Assembly: GCA_902596985.1 (NCBI GenBank)
Contig: CACJWR010000006.1
Span: 1 to 60,237 of the forward strand
Origin: an uncultured Alphaproteobacteria bacterium
GTDB taxonomy: Bacteria; Pseudomonadota; Alphaproteobacteria; Rhodobacterales; Rhodobacteraceae
Direction: 5' to 3'
DNA length: 60,237 bases
The position numbers and the translations under genes are program-made. Each line of letters opens with the position of its first letter. Position 1 is the stretch's first letter. The notes under the pieces are model-generated. The model searched no databases, was not told where the DNA came from, and was given only the letters and a program-made list of their open reading frames with translations. Positions 32,765 to 42,203 of the stretch are shown in pieces.

Positions 32765-33978
32765 CGCACCACTATTTGAAAAGACCGATTAAAGTAATTA
32801 ATAAACGAAGAGATCAACAATGATACCGCAAGATAAAAACCCATCAATAAAAGCATTGACTCCAACTCTCTTCCAGTCTGATTAAGAGTAATTCCCCCTA
32901 GGGTTCCTCTAACGTCCATGTACCCCACCGCGATAGCGAGAGATGAATTTTTAGTTAAATTTAGATAATTTGAGATAAGAGGAGGAACAATAATCCTCAA
33001 AGCCTGTGGAAGAATTATAAGGCTCATTATTTTGTTAGGTCTCAAACCCAGAGATGCTGCTGCCTCAGATTGGCCTTTGGAAACCGCCATGATACCTGCT
33101 CTTACTATCTCAGCAATAAAGGCAGAGGTATAGAAGGCTAATGCTAAGGTCAACGCAAGAAATGAGTTTCGAAGATGTATTCCGTCTTTAAAATTAAATC
33201 CCTTGAGATAAGGATACTCGAGTGAAACTGGCTGGCCTATTGCAAAAAAAAGTATTAATGTTGGAAACACAATCAACACTGAACTAACCCAAAATGTAGG
33301 CAAGCTTTTTCCTGTATCTTTTTTCTGTTTATTTGCGTATCGAATAAAATATATAACGGCAACTATCGAAAGCCCAAAACACAGTAGTAGCCAATAGGCT
33401 CCTTCAGCCAAAACTGGTGCTGGAAAATATGTTCCTCGATTTGTTATCGCGACACTCTCAAAAAATAACATCGTAGCTTCAGGTTCAGCCCCTTTGAAAG
33501 CCCTTGGTGCGGGGGTAAATTCGGTAAGCAAAGCAAAAACCATCACAATCCAAAGCAGTACTGGGACATTTCTGAAACCTTCGATATATGCAGACATAAG
33601 CTTTGCCACAATCCAATTTTTTGAGAGGCGTAGAATGCCGACAAAAAGCCCGATAACTGTAGCTATTATGCACCCTACAAATGCAACCAGTAGAGTATTA
33701 AGAATGCCAACTAACGCTGCCATTCCGTGTGTACTATCGCTGGTGTAAGGTATTAGTCGCTGGTTTATATCATATCCTGCTCTTAGCCATAGAAAATTAA
33801 AGCTCACATCTTTATCAAGCAAGGCTAAGTTTTTAATAGTATTATCGACTAGCCAGAAAAATACAGCCATAAAAATTATAAACGTGATTACTTGTAGTGA
33901 CATTCCTCTGTAACGTGTGTCACTTAGCAACATACTAAACTTAAAGCTTTCTGATGGTGGAAGAGTTGGTGAGCTCAT
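32761..33978 (-). CDS. aapQ: general L-amino acid ABC transporter, permease AapQ
   Basis: Partner permease of AapM, 405 residues. It has the long loop with a hydrophobic insertion between the first helices that marks AapQ, and the EAA loop E-I-V-R-A-G-I-M-A-V-S-K-G-Q-S-E-A-A-A-S-L-G-L near residue 285. About eight hydrophobic segments are visible. It begins 158 bases after aapJ; a stable hairpin lies in that gap, so permease mRNA should be less abundant than that of the binding protein. Confidence 0.95.
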   Translation of the reverse strand: MSSPTLPPSESFKFSMLLSDTRYRGMSLQVITFIIFMAVFFWLVDNTIKNLALLDKDVSFNFLWLRAGYDINQRLIPYTSDSTHGMAALVGILNTLLVAFVGCIIATVIGLFVGILRLSKNWIVAKLMSAYIEGFRNVPVLLWIVMVFALLTEFTPAPRAFKGAEPEATMLFFESVAITNRGTYFPAPVLAEGAYWLLLCFGLSIVAVIYFIRYANKQKKDTGKSLPTFWVSSVLIVFPTLILFFAIGQPVSLEYPYLKGFNFKDGIHLRNSFLALTLALAFYTSAFIAEIVRAGIMAVSKGQSEAAASLGLRPNKIMSLIILPQALRIIVPPLISNYLNLTKNSSLAIAVGYMDVRGTLGGITLNQTGRELESMLLLMGFYLAVSLLISSFINYFNRSFQIVVR

Positions 33979-34098
33979 ATTAGTTCCATAATTTACATCT
34001 GAGAATAGTTAAGAAATCTTATCTTCAGAGGTAATATAAATTATTAAAACCTGCAACATCTGAGTTTTGTAAAATTCACTTATGTTGTAAACAAAAAA

Positions 34099-34117
34099 GG
34101 GGCGTTCAAGACGCCCC
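34099..34117 (-). terminator. intercistronic hairpin between aapJ and aapQ
   Basis: A perfect 7-bp stem (GGGGCGT, 34099-34105; ACGCCCC, 34111-34117) with a five-base loop. On the minus strand it is followed by six T residues, the form of a Rho-independent terminator just after the aapJ stop. A shorter T run lies on the other side. It would stop most transcripts after aapJ and let some continue into aapQMP. Confidence 0.85.
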
Positions 34118-34136
34118 TTTCAAATAGGTTTTCAAA

Positions 34137-35150
34137 TCATCTAAATGGAGGTGAATAAAGAATACCACCCTTAGTCCAAGACGCGTTCACACCTCTTTCG
34201 ATGTTAATACCGCTTGTAGCACCTAGATTATTTTCAAAGATTTCGCCATAGTTTCCACCGGCTTTAATCGCATTGTACATAGCGTTCTTAGGAAGTCCTA
34301 CCATGGCTAGAATGTCATCATCACCAGTTCCAAGAAGTCTATGGATCTCGGCATCTTTAGTATCTTTCCAACTATCGATGTTAGCTTTTGTTATCCCTTT
34401 CTCTTCAGCAATAACTAGAGCGTTTAGGACCCAACGTCCAATGTCAGCCCAATTGTCATCACCATGTCTCACAAGAGGTCCGAGTGGTTCTTTTGAAATG
34501 ATTTCCGGCAGAACAAGATGATCATCAGGGTTTTCAAGGTTTACCCTTGTCCCATGCAATGCGGAGGCATCGGTTGTGTATGTGTCACACGCTCCGGCAA
34601 GATACTGCTGTTGAGATTCAGCATTATCAGCTGTTGGTACAGGCTCGTAGCTCATACCATTTTCCTTGAAGTAGTCAGCAAGGTTAAGTTCTGTTGTTGT
34701 TCCAACTTGAATACATACGGTTGCACCGTCTAATTCTGTTGTAGACTTAACACCTAGTTCTTTCTTAACCATGAAGCCTTGACCATCATAATAGTTTACA
34801 CCTAAAAATGTCTGCTTCAGGTCGGTATCTCTGCTATATGTCCATGTTGTGTTTCTAGCGAGGATGTCAACTTCTCCTGCTGCCAATGCTGTAAATCTTA
34901 CTGCAGAGGTCAAACCAACAAATTTTACTGCCATTGGATCACCAAAAATCGCAGCTGCTAGAGCTCGACAATAGTCCACGTCAAACCCAACATCTTTACC
35001 GCTATCATCGACAGTAGCAAAACCAGGTGCACCCGTGGATACACCACAAAGTAAATTTCCACGTGCCTTCACATCATCTAATGTTCCAGCAAAAGTACCA
35101 CCAGCAGCCAAAGCAAACGCTGTGAGCACTCCCAAAAATAGTTTCTTCAT
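34137..35150 (-). CDS. aapJ: general L-amino acid ABC transporter, substrate-binding protein AapJ
   Basis: Periplasmic binding protein, 337 residues. A classical signal peptide (MKKLFLGVLTAFALAAGGTFA) ends near residue 21. The mature domain follows the polar amino-acid-binding pattern: V-K-A-R-G-N-L-L-C-G-V, F-D-V-D-Y-C-R-A-L-A-A-A-I-F-G-D, R-F-T-A-L-A-A-G-E-V-D, and R-N-T-T-W-T-Y-S-R-D. It is first in the operon and should be made in excess over the membrane parts because of the hairpin that follows. AAGGAA precedes the ATG, and a 14-base palindrome lies 26 bases upstream of it. Confidence 0.97.
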   Translation of the reverse strand: MKKLFLGVLTAFALAAGGTFAGTLDDVKARGNLLCGVSTGAPGFATVDDSGKDVGFDVDYCRALAAAIFGDPMAVKFVGLTSAVRFTALAAGEVDILARNTTWTYSRDTDLKQTFLGVNYYDGQGFMVKKELGVKSTTELDGATVCIQVGTTTELNLADYFKENGMSYEPVPTADNAESQQQYLAGACDTYTTDASALHGTRVNLENPDDHLVLPEIISKEPLGPLVRHGDDNWADIGRWVLNALVIAEEKGITKANIDSWKDTKDAEIHRLLGTGDDDILAMVGLPKNAMYNAIKAGGNYGEIFENNLGATSGINIERGVNASWTKGGILYSPPFR

Positions 35151-35175
35151 ATTTTTTCCTTCTTTAACCTAATTT

Positions 35176-35189
35176 AAGTTTCGAAACTT
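35176..35189. promoter_or_regulatory. 14-base palindrome upstream of aapJ, candidate operator
   Basis: AAGTTTCGAAACTT is a perfect palindrome centred about 32 bases before the aapJ ATG. The length, symmetry and promoter-proximal position fit a homodimeric regulator site. No regulator gene is adjacent and no identical second copy was noticed in the 240-base intergenic region. The region upstream to 35388 is otherwise AT-rich with no gene. Confidence 0.35.
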
Positions 35190-35388
35190 TCGTATGTACA
35201 TTAAAATATTCATACACACTTCAAAGATCGTAATTTTAAACATTCTGACATTTTTTTCCACTTTTAATTATTCATGTAGAAAAAATTCATTAAAATCAGT
35301 TAATTAAAGGGCATTTCATCTTTTTTTTTTAGACAATTCTTCTTAAACACTGATTCTTCAATCAACTATGATTCTTAAAGCTGCCGAA

Positions 35389-36090
35389 CTATATCATTTG
35401 GAGTATTTTTGCCAGATCTTTAAAATGATCAAAATCTACATTTTTTTTCTGCTTTTCTTCTTCAACTTCACCCCAGACTTCAATTCTAAAGTTATCTTCT
35501 ACATTAGCAACTTCCCAAGCGAGTTCTGGAGTTACTACGTTTTTATAGAGCGCTAGACTAATAAAAAGAGATCCAAGACTTTTAGTCAGCTCATGTATTG
35601 CAGTTAAATGAAAATCATCAAGCTCTTCTAAGTATTTTTTAATTATGTTAGCGTTTATGGGTGGCTGCTTAATAAAAAGAAGTCCTGTTCCTATATTCAA
35701 TTTTATTGAGAAAAATTTTTCAGCCCATTCTATCAAGGGACTATAGAGATTTTTTTGCTTCAAATGTAGTTTTGTTGGTTCACTTGCGATATAACAAATC
35801 GGATCACAGGAGCAATATTCCACCAAACGACGAAAAACAGCTTCCCTCTCTTTTTTTGTAATATCCGTCGCTGAAAAGCAAAATTTAGTATAGAGCCTGT
35901 TTTTAATAGCACTAATTTTTCCATCTGCACTCCACTCTCTTACGACCTCGTTAGCTAATTGTTCAGACAGCCTTAATGTGTGGCCTTTATCTGACTTTAG
36001 ACATACCTCATCTAAGTAAATGAGGAAAAAGTTTTTACTCTGCTCCTCTTTTCTGACTCTTCTCCAGTATTTATCTTTGCTAACTATCAT
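35389..36090 (-). CDS. ATP12-family F1-ATPase assembly chaperone
   Basis: A 233-residue homologue of mitochondrial Atp12, which protects the alpha subunit during F1 assembly and is found in alphaproteobacteria. Diagnostic features are the N-terminal K-D-K-Y-W-R-R-V segment, V-C-L-K-S-D-K-G-H-T-L-R-L-S, V-V-R-E-W-S-A-D-G-K-I, the C-Y-I-A-S-E-P strand and the T-A-I-H-E-L-T-K-S-L-G-S-L helix. It lies 31 bases downstream of the rluC-type gene and is probably the last gene of that transcript. Confidence 0.92.
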   Translation of the reverse strand: MIVSKDKYWRRVRKEEQSKNFFLIYLDEVCLKSDKGHTLRLSEQLANEVVREWSADGKISAIKNRLYTKFCFSATDITKKEREAVFRRLVEYCSCDPICYIASEPTKLHLKQKNLYSPLIEWAEKFFSIKLNIGTGLLFIKQPPINANIIKKYLEELDDFHLTAIHELTKSLGSLFISLALYKNVVTPELAWEVANVEDNFRIEVWGEVEEEKQKKNVDFDHFKDLAKILQMI

Positions 36091-36121
36091 AGATGTTTAA
36101 TTCCAAACATTTAATTGCACA

Positions 36122-37105
36122 TCAAATTTTCCAACCAAAATGTTTCCAAACTAAATCCATATGCTTGGGCAAAGGTGCCTCAATTTTTGTTGTCTTTTTT
36201 GATATTGGATGCACGAAAGTAACGCACCTTGCATGTAGAAAGAGCTTTTTAAAGCCAAATGGAAGGTCTTTAAAATTCTTATCTTCACTGCTTTTGTATT
36301 TTCTGTCCCCTACGATGGGGTTTCCTAACTCAGCACAATGAATTCTCAACTGATGAGTACGACCAGTAGCAGGTTTTAATTCTAGCCACGCATATTTTGA
36401 CCCTATCTTTTCTATCACTTTATAGAAAGTAAGTGCATTTTTTTTATTATCACTGTTTCGCCTACTTTTTTTTTGCCCTATAAGTCCCCGATTAATATTG
36501 GGCTTCCAAATATCTATGGTTCCGATATAGCTTTCCAATATACCTTTTTCTTTTTTTGGCACCCCTTCAACAAGCGCCCAATATATCTTCTCAACCTGTT
36601 TATCCCTGAATAGAGCGGCAAAAGCGCTAGCCGTCTTAACGTCTCTAGCTAGCAACAAAATACCAGAGGTTTCTTTGTCAAGCCTATGAATTAATCTTGG
36701 TGGATCCTTTGAACCGAATTGTAGTGTTGATTTATATGCATCTACATGACGCGTTCCCTGACTACTACCTCCTTGTGAGGCTAAACCCTCTGGTTTGTTT
36801 ATAGCAATAAGATGATTATCCTTTAAAATTATTGTACCAAGTAAAAGCTTAGCCAACTTAGGATCAATTTTTGGGGTTGATTCATGTCCAGTGACACTTA
36901 ATGAAGGGATAGGTATCGTAATCACGTCACCTATTACGAGTTTGTAAGACGCCTTTGTCTTAATGCCATTAACTTTAATCAAACCTTTTCTACAGAGAGT
37001 ATTCACCAACTTGAAAGTTAGCCGCCTATCATTTCTTTTAATCCAAGTGCTTAGTCTGCAGTCGATTCCATCTTCTTCAACAATTATGTCTCGGCTATTA
37101 GCCAT
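36122..37105 (-). CDS. 23S rRNA pseudouridine synthase, RluC/RluD family
   Basis: A 327-residue enzyme. An S4 RNA-binding domain occupies about residues 16-70 (L-S-T-W-I-K through I-K-V-N-G). The catalytic loop is R-L-I-H-R-L-D-K-E-T-S-G-I-L, whose Asp attacks the uridine. K-P-A-T-G-R-T-H-Q-L-R-I-H and P-I-V-G-D-R-K-Y complete the family. By position beside the ATP12 gene it resembles RluC of alphaproteobacteria, but the exact uridine target cannot be read from sequence. It starts 14 bases after rplQ on the same strand. Confidence 0.93.
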   Translation of the reverse strand: MANSRDIIVEEDGIDCRLSTWIKRNDRRLTFKLVNTLCRKGLIKVNGIKTKASYKLVIGDVITIPIPSLSVTGHESTPKIDPKLAKLLLGTIILKDNHLIAINKPEGLASQGGSSQGTRHVDAYKSTLQFGSKDPPRLIHRLDKETSGILLLARDVKTASAFAALFRDKQVEKIYWALVEGVPKKEKGILESYIGTIDIWKPNINRGLIGQKKSRRNSDNKKNALTFYKVIEKIGSKYAWLELKPATGRTHQLRIHCAELGNPIVGDRKYKSSEDKNFKDLPFGFKKLFLHARCVTFVHPISKKTTKIEAPLPKHMDLVWKHFGWKI

Positions 37106-37119
37106 TAATAAGAAATTAA

Positions 37120-37554
37120 TTACTCTTTATTTTCGGTGGCTTCGGCACTTTCCAGTTCTTCTACACGTTTTCGGTCACCTGCACCTTTTGCGTTTTCGTC
37201 TCGATCAACAAGCTCGATTATAGCCATGTCCGCCATGTCCCCATATCTCTGACCAGCTTTTAGAACTCTCACACAGCCTCCATGTCGATCTTTATAACGT
37301 GACGCTAGAACATCAAACAATTTTCTTACAGCATCTTGCTGTTTAATCCTTGAAATTAAAATTCTTCTAGAATGCAAATTGCCTTTCTTCGCGAGGGTTA
37401 TTAACTTCTCTACGATCGGCTTTAGTTCTTTTGCTTTAGGAAGGGTTGTTTTGATTTGTTCGTGCTCGATTAAACTACAAGCCATATTAGCAAACATAGC
37501 TGACCTGTGTTCATGCGTTCTGTTTAACTTCCTGTAACCATGCGAATGTCTCAT
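37120..37554 (-). CDS. rplQ: 50S ribosomal protein L17
   Basis: L17 begins [13 protein letters not shown], with the family's [10 protein letters not shown] and a K-R-G-N-type basic patch. At 144 residues it exceeds the enteric length by a charged C-terminal tail ([15 protein letters not shown]), common in alphaproteobacteria. It follows rpoA by 22 bases as the last ribosomal gene of the alpha operon. Confidence 0.98.
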   Translation of the reverse strand: MRHSHGYRKLNRTHEHRSAMFANMACSLIEHEQIKTTLPKAKELKPIVEKLITLAKKGNLHSRRILISRIKQQDAVRKLFDVLASRYKDRHGGCVRVLKAGQRYGDMADMAIIELVDRDENAKGAGDRKRVEELESAEATENKE

Positions 37555-37576
37555 AGTGCATCTCTCATATAGTTAT

Positions 37577-38593
37577 TTAATATTGATCTTCGTGTTTTTT
37601 TGCAAGTTCTTCGATGTTTTCAGGTGGCCACTCAGAAACATCCATTCCTAAATGCAGCCCCATTGAAGTAAGAACTTCCTTAATTTCATTGAGAGATTTT
37701 CTGCCAAAGTTAGGAGTCCTTAACATTTCCGATTCCGTTTTTAAAATTAAGTCACCAATGTAAACAATATTATCGTTCTTTAAGCAGTTTGCGGACCTTA
37801 CTGATAGCTCAAGTTCTTCAACTTTTTTCAATAAAAGTGGATTAAACGCTAGTTCATCATCCTCACTAGCAATCTCTTCAGCCTGAGGCTCCTCAAAATT
37901 AACAAAAACAGTAAGCTGATCTTGTAATATTCTAGCAGCAAAAGCTATTGCATCCTCTGGACTGACCGATCCATCGGTCTCTATCGATAGCGAGAGTTTA
38001 TCATAGTCAAGAACTTGCCCTTCGCGCGTAGAGTCCACCTTGTATGACACTTTTTTCACGGGAGAAAACATAGCGTCTACAGATATCAAACCTATGGCCA
38101 TATCTTCATCTCTATGTTTATCACCTGGCACGTATCCTTTTCCCGTATCAACCGTAAGTTCCATATCAAGTGATCCGCCTTCATCTAGCTGACATATCAT
38201 AGCATCTTTGTTCAGAATGCTTATTCCATTTGTCTCAACAATATCTCCGGCGGTAACAGCCTTAGGGCCTTGTTCTTTTAATGTTAATTTCTTTGGACCC
38301 TCCACTTCCATACCTACTGCGATAGCCTTAAGATTTAAAACTATATCAGTAACATCCTCTCTTACGCCTGGTATTGAAGAAAATTCGTGTAAAACACTAT
38401 TTATTTTTACTGAAGTGATTGAAGCTCCTTGAAGAGAGGAAAGAAGCGTTCTTCTAAGAGCATTTCCTAAGGTAAGCCCAAACCCTCTTTCGAGTGGCTC
38501 AACAACAATAGTTGCAGAATTTGGATTTTGTTCATCGTTTACTAATTTTAAACCCGAAGGTTTTATAAGTTCATGCCAGTTTTTGTGGATCAT
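37577..38593 (-). CDS. rpoA: RNA polymerase alpha subunit
   Basis: The 338-residue alpha subunit. The N-terminal domain has [22 protein letters not shown], the assembly core, and [10 protein letters not shown]. The C-terminal domain carries [10 protein letters not shown] (the UP-element and CRP contact helix) and the [11 protein letters not shown] segment. An acidic linker (residues 239-253) joins the two. Confidence 0.99.
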   Translation of the reverse strand: MIHKNWHELIKPSGLKLVNDEQNPNSATIVVEPLERGFGLTLGNALRRTLLSSLQGASITSVKINSVLHEFSSIPGVREDVTDIVLNLKAIAVGMEVEGPKKLTLKEQGPKAVTAGDIVETNGISILNKDAMICQLDEGGSLDMELTVDTGKGYVPGDKHRDEDMAIGLISVDAMFSPVKKVSYKVDSTREGQVLDYDKLSLSIETDGSVSPEDAIAFAARILQDQLTVFVNFEEPQAEEIASEDDELAFNPLLLKKVEELELSVRSANCLKNDNIVYIGDLILKTESEMLRTPNFGRKSLNEIKEVLTSMGLHLGMDVSEWPPENIEELAKKHEDQY

Positions 38594-38669
38594 CTAGTCC
38601 TCCATTCTTACATTAGCTCGATCCGTGACAGCTAAGCGTTCCCGAGGTTGAAATAATTACGATATGTCT

Positions 38670-39047
38670 TTAGACACGTCGTCGCTTTGGTGGTCTACAT
38701 CCATTATGTGCAATTGGCGTAACATCTCTAATTGACGTTACGTTCATTCCAATAGCAGACAGTGCTCTCAGTGCTGACTCTCTACCAGAGCCCGGACCTT
38801 GAACATGTACGTCAAGAGACTTCATACCATGCTCCTGCGCCTTCTTTCCTGCATCCTCTGCTGCCAACTGTGCAGCATATGGGGTTGCCTTTCTTGAACC
38901 TTTAAAACCCATAGTCCCACTTGAAGACCACGCTATTGCGTTTCCTTGCACGTCAGAAATTAGAACTTTGGTATTATTGAAACTGGAATTTATATGAGCA
39001 ATTCCGGTTGTAATGTTTTTCTTCTCTTTCTTCTTTTTCTTAACCAT
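38670..39047 (-). CDS. rpsK: 30S ribosomal protein S11
   Basis: S11, a platform protein of the small subunit, 125 residues. It has [31 protein letters not shown], the [13 protein letters not shown] helix and the terminal [12 protein letters not shown]. The lysine-rich first fifteen residues are typical of the group. Thirteen bases separate it from rpsM. Confidence 0.98.
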   Translation of the reverse strand: MVKKKKKEKKNITTGIAHINSSFNNTKVLISDVQGNAIAWSSSGTMGFKGSRKATPYAAQLAAEDAGKKAQEHGMKSLDVHVQGPGSGRESALRALSAIGMNVTSIRDVTPIAHNGCRPPKRRRV

Positions 39048-39060
39048 TTGATTTTCCGTC

Positions 39061-39429
39061 TTATTTTTTCTTGCCAGCTATCGCTTTTGCTGGTCCTTTT
39101 CTTGTTCTAGCATTAGTGTGCGTTCTCTGCCCTCTTACAGGTAAACCTCTCCTGTGTCTTAAACCCCTGTAACATCCAAGGTCCATAAGCCTCTTAATGT
39201 TTATTGTCTTTTCCCTTCTCAAGTCACCCTCTACCACCACACTACCATCGATGTGCTGCCTAATAGAGGCGACTTCTTGCTCGGAAAGTTGGTTAACCCG
39301 TGTTGATACATTTACTCCCGCAGCATCGCATATACTTTTAGAAGTCACTTTGCCTATACCGTGTATGTAAGTGAGCGCAATTAAAACCCTCTTGTTTGTC
39401 GGCAAATTTATCCCGGCTATTCTAGCCAT
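39061..39429 (-). CDS. rpsM: 30S ribosomal protein S13
   Basis: S13 of the small-subunit head, 122 residues, complete: [10 protein letters not shown], the helix-hairpin-helix [32 protein letters not shown], and a basic tail. GGAGAG precedes the ATG. It is the first gene after the promoter in the secY/adk-rpsM gap. Confidence 0.98.
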   Translation of the reverse strand: MARIAGINLPTNKRVLIALTYIHGIGKVTSKSICDAAGVNVSTRVNQLSEQEVASIRQHIDGSVVVEGDLRREKTINIKRLMDLGCYRGLRHRRGLPVRGQRTHTNARTRKGPAKAIAGKKK

Positions 39430-39478
39430 TCTTACTCTCCACTCAATTTTCTCTAACTAAATAACGATTTAGACTGTC

Positions 39479-39506
39479 TTTATAGCGCTTAAATTAATAA
39501 GGTCAA
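39479..39506 (-). promoter_or_regulatory. promoter of the alpha operon (rpsM-rpsK-rpoA-rplQ)
   Basis: On the minus strand, TTGACC (39501-39506) and TATAAA (39479-39484) are 16 bases apart, about 50 bases before the rpsM start. The gap between adk and rpsM (160 bases) is the longest within the ribosomal block after the str promoter region, which supports a separate initiation here. Confidence 0.65.
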
Positions 39507-39589
39507 TAGATCAATATAATATTTCTTTTATTCCTTTAAAATGTTATCTCAGCCTTCTTCAATAGACGCAACATTAGGTTCCTATGGCA

Positions 39590-40165
39590 TCATTTCTCAA
39601 TATTTACTAATTGACCTTCAATATCGCTACTAACTTCCTCAACACTTCTCATCCCATCTATTTTAACGAGTTTTTTCTGCTCTAAATAGTATGGTTTTAT
39701 CCTTTCTGTACTCTCATGATAGATATTCAGCCTGTTTTTAAGTACTTCTTCGTTATCATCACTTCGTGCGTTTTTGCTTTCCTTGGCGCGATTTTCAATT
39801 CTGTTTATTAAGATCTCATCGTTTACTACTATTTCGATTACCAAATCTAGCCTTAACTTTAACTCATGTAATATTTTATCTAGCGCTTTAGCCTGCTGCA
39901 AGTTGCGTGGAAATCCGTCAAATATAAATCCGTCACAGCCACTTTTTCTTAACTTATCTTTAATCATTGATAGTATTATATCGTCAGAAACCAACTCACC
40001 TCTATTCATAATTGAGCTTGCTTTTTTACCTAATTCGCTTCCTTCAGCTATAGCCTCCCTAAGCATGTCTCCAGTCGATAATTGTTTTAGGTTGTGATTA
40101 GCGACCAATCTTTGAGCTTGCGTCCCTTTTCCAGCTCCTGGAGGTCCAAACAATATTATAATCAT
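39590..40165 (-). CDS. adk: adenylate kinase (short-LID form)
   Basis: Interconverts 2 ADP with ATP and AMP. The P-loop is G-P-P-G-A-G-K-G-T (residues 7-15), followed by Q-L-S-T-G-D-M-L-R and F-D-G-F-P-R-N. At 191 residues the LID between about 127 and 138 (E-N-R-A-K-E-S-K-N-A-R-S-D-D) is the short type without a zinc-binding cysteine set. Its start overlaps the secY stop by four bases, as in the classical spc operon. Confidence 0.97.
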   Translation of the reverse strand: MIIILFGPPGAGKGTQAQRLVANHNLKQLSTGDMLREAIAEGSELGKKASSIMNRGELVSDDIILSMIKDKLRKSGCDGFIFDGFPRNLQQAKALDKILHELKLRLDLVIEIVVNDEILINRIENRAKESKNARSDDNEEVLKNRLNIYHESTERIKPYYLEQKKLVKIDGMRSVEEVSSDIEGQLVNIEK

Positions 40166-41514
40166 CTTCTAAACCTGCTTTGCCTTTTATTTTTCTTACC
40201 TAGGCGCGACTTCTCAATTAAACCTTCATATTGATACGCTAAGAGGTGCGATTGCAATTGTCCTACTGTATCCAAAGTAACAGACACAACGATTAATACT
40301 GATGTACCACCAAAGTAAAAAGGAACATTCATTTGCGCTCTTAAAAACTCAGGTAAAAGACAGACTGCGGCCAAATATAGTGACCCTACTACTAGGAGCC
40401 TAACTACTACGTATTCAAGGTATTCGGCTGTTTTTGGTCCTGGCCGTATTCCAGGAACAAATCCGCCCTGCTTCTTAATATTTTCTGCAACGTCCTCTGG
40501 TTTAAAAGATACATTTAGTGTGTAAAAATAGGTGAAGAAAATAATCATACCTCCAAAGAACAAATAGTAGAGCACTTGGCCGGGGCCTAGATAAGCAGCT
40601 AAAAATCCAACAAAACCAGAACTATCATTTGATGAGAACGCGGTCATAGTTGTGGGCAACAATAGTAATGATGATGCAAATATCGCAGGAATGACACCTG
40701 CTGGATTCACCTTTACCGGGAGGTTAGAGTTTTCGCCTTCAAATATTTTCATTCCTACTTGTCTTCTAGGGTATTGTAGAGGAACCTTACGCAGAGCCCT
40801 TTCAACGAATACAACAAATGCTATCACAGCAATTACTACAATTATTAGAAAGATAATAGTAAAGGCACTTAGCGCTCCAGATCGACCAGATGCAAAAAAC
40901 TGTCCTAAAGCTCCAGGTAATTCAGCTATTATACCAACGTATATAATTAACGAGATACCATTTCCAATACCCCTCTGGGTTATTTGTTCACCAAGCCACA
41001 TTAAAAGCATAGTGCCTCCCACTAGTGTAACAACGCAGGACACTCGAAAGAAAAGCCCAGGTTCTGACGCTAGACCCTGAGACTCAATACCAGCGGCTAT
41101 CCCCCATGATTGAAAAAAAGCCAGTATCACCGTACCGTATCTGGTATATTGATTTATTTTCTGTCTACCCTGTTCTCCCTCTTTTTTAAGTTGTTCAAGG
41201 TATGGAACCATAGAGGTTAACAATTGCATAATAATAGATGATGTTATATACGGCATAATCCCGAGTGCAAATACAGCCATTCGTCCCACCGCTCCACCGG
41301 TAAACATATTTAGCATTCCACCTATACCCTGAGCATTTTGCTCAAAAAAAACTTTCAGTTGTTCTGCATCTACACCGGGGACTGGCACATAAGTACCCGC
41401 TCTGTAAATGATTAGAAGCAAGAGTGCATAAAGTATCCTGTTCTGAAGGTCTTTAGCTTTACCAATAGAGCTCCAGCTCAAGTTGGCTGCCATCTGTTCT
41501 GCCGCAGATACCAT
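40162..41514 (-). CDS. secY: protein translocase subunit SecY
   Basis: Channel of the Sec translocon, 450 residues and ten hydrophobic segments. Marks include A-L-L-L-L-I-I-Y-R-A-G-T-Y-V-P-V-P-G near the start, the plug region after it (M-L-N-M-F-T-G-G-A), G-L-I-P-type Y-I-T-S-S-I-I-M-Q-L-L, and the cytoplasmic loop R-K-V-P-L-Q-Y-P-R-R-Q. The C-terminus is basic. It sits between rplO and adk in the spc operon. Confidence 0.99.
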   Translation of the reverse strand: MVSAAEQMAANLSWSSIGKAKDLQNRILYALLLLIIYRAGTYVPVPGVDAEQLKVFFEQNAQGIGGMLNMFTGGAVGRMAVFALGIMPYITSSIIMQLLTSMVPYLEQLKKEGEQGRQKINQYTRYGTVILAFFQSWGIAAGIESQGLASEPGLFFRVSCVVTLVGGTMLLMWLGEQITQRGIGNGISLIIYVGIIAELPGALGQFFASGRSGALSAFTIIFLIIVVIAVIAFVVFVERALRKVPLQYPRRQVGMKIFEGENSNLPVKVNPAGVIPAIFASSLLLLPTTMTAFSSNDSSGFVGFLAAYLGPGQVLYYLFFGGMIIFFTYFYTLNVSFKPEDVAENIKKQGGFVPGIRPGPKTAEYLEYVVVRLLVVGSLYLAAVCLLPEFLRAQMNVPFYFGGTSVLIVVSVTLDTVGQLQSHLLAYQYEGLIEKSRLGKKNKRQSRFRR

Positions 41515-41529
41515 AGTACAATATTCCTT

Positions 41530-41994
41530 TTATGCAGAAATAAGATTGAGTTCGCCACCCATCTTTTCAACTGCTTGTCTAGCTTTTTCTGAGGCGCTCG
41601 AAACTTCAATTTTTACTTTTGAGGCGAGAGATCCTTTTGCCAAAAGCTTTACATAGACTGCATTCTTGTTTATCAAACCTACACTACGGAGTACTGCTAT
41701 ATCTATTAACTTATTCTCGACAATCTTTTTCGCATCAATGAGCTTTTGGATTGACCCCAGGTTTACTTGGTCTAGTAATTTTTTCGAATTTCTTGAATTG
41801 AAACCTCGCTTAGGTAACCTTTGATAAAGAGGCATTTGCCCACCTTCAAAAGCCTTTATTGAGACCCCCGATCTTGACTTTTGACCCTTTATTCCTCGGC
41901 CAGCAGTTTTACCCTTACCGGACCCAGGTCCCCTTCCAACTCTTACCCTTTTTTTAAAAGCACCAGGGTTATCTGAAATATCATTTAAACGCAT
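41530..41994 (-). CDS. rplO: 50S ribosomal protein L15
   Basis: L15 of 154 residues. The N-terminus has the glycine-rich basic [22 protein letters not shown] segment; the end has [19 protein letters not shown]. It follows rpmD by 18 bases and precedes secY by 15. Confidence 0.98.
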   Translation of the reverse strand: MRLNDISDNPGAFKKRVRVGRGPGSGKGKTAGRGIKGQKSRSGVSIKAFEGGQMPLYQRLPKRGFNSRNSKKLLDQVNLGSIQKLIDAKKIVENKLIDIAVLRSVGLINKNAVYVKLLAKGSLASKVKIEVSSASEKARQAVEKMGGELNLISA

Positions 41995-42012
41995 AATCTT
42001 AAACTTCCTTTT

Positions 42013-42192
42013 TCAATCTAAAACCTTAACCAAATGTGCTACTTTGGACAGCATCCCCCTTACTGAAGGCGTATCCTCTATTTCTCTTACCGAGTTAGTT
42101 TTCCTTAGTCCCAAGCCTTTTACAACCCTAATCTGGTTTTGTGGCTGACGTATTAGAGATCCTACCCTTTTTATTTTTATTTTCTTATTCAT
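42013..42192 (-). CDS. rpmD: 50S ribosomal protein L30
   Basis: A 59-residue L30. Reading the minus strand from the ATG at 42190-42192 gives M-N-K-K-I-K-I-K-R-V-G-S-L-I-R-Q, then the core G-L-G-L-R-K-T-N-S-V-R-E and D-T-P-S-V-R-G-M, ending V-K-V-L-D. It is in the expected place between rpsE and rplO, eleven bases after the rpsE stop. Confidence 0.97.
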   Translation of the reverse strand: MNKKIKIKRVGSLIRQPQNQIRVVKGLGLRKTNSVREIEDTPSVRGMLSKVAHLVKVLD

Positions 42193-42203
42193 GAATTTTA
42201 CCG

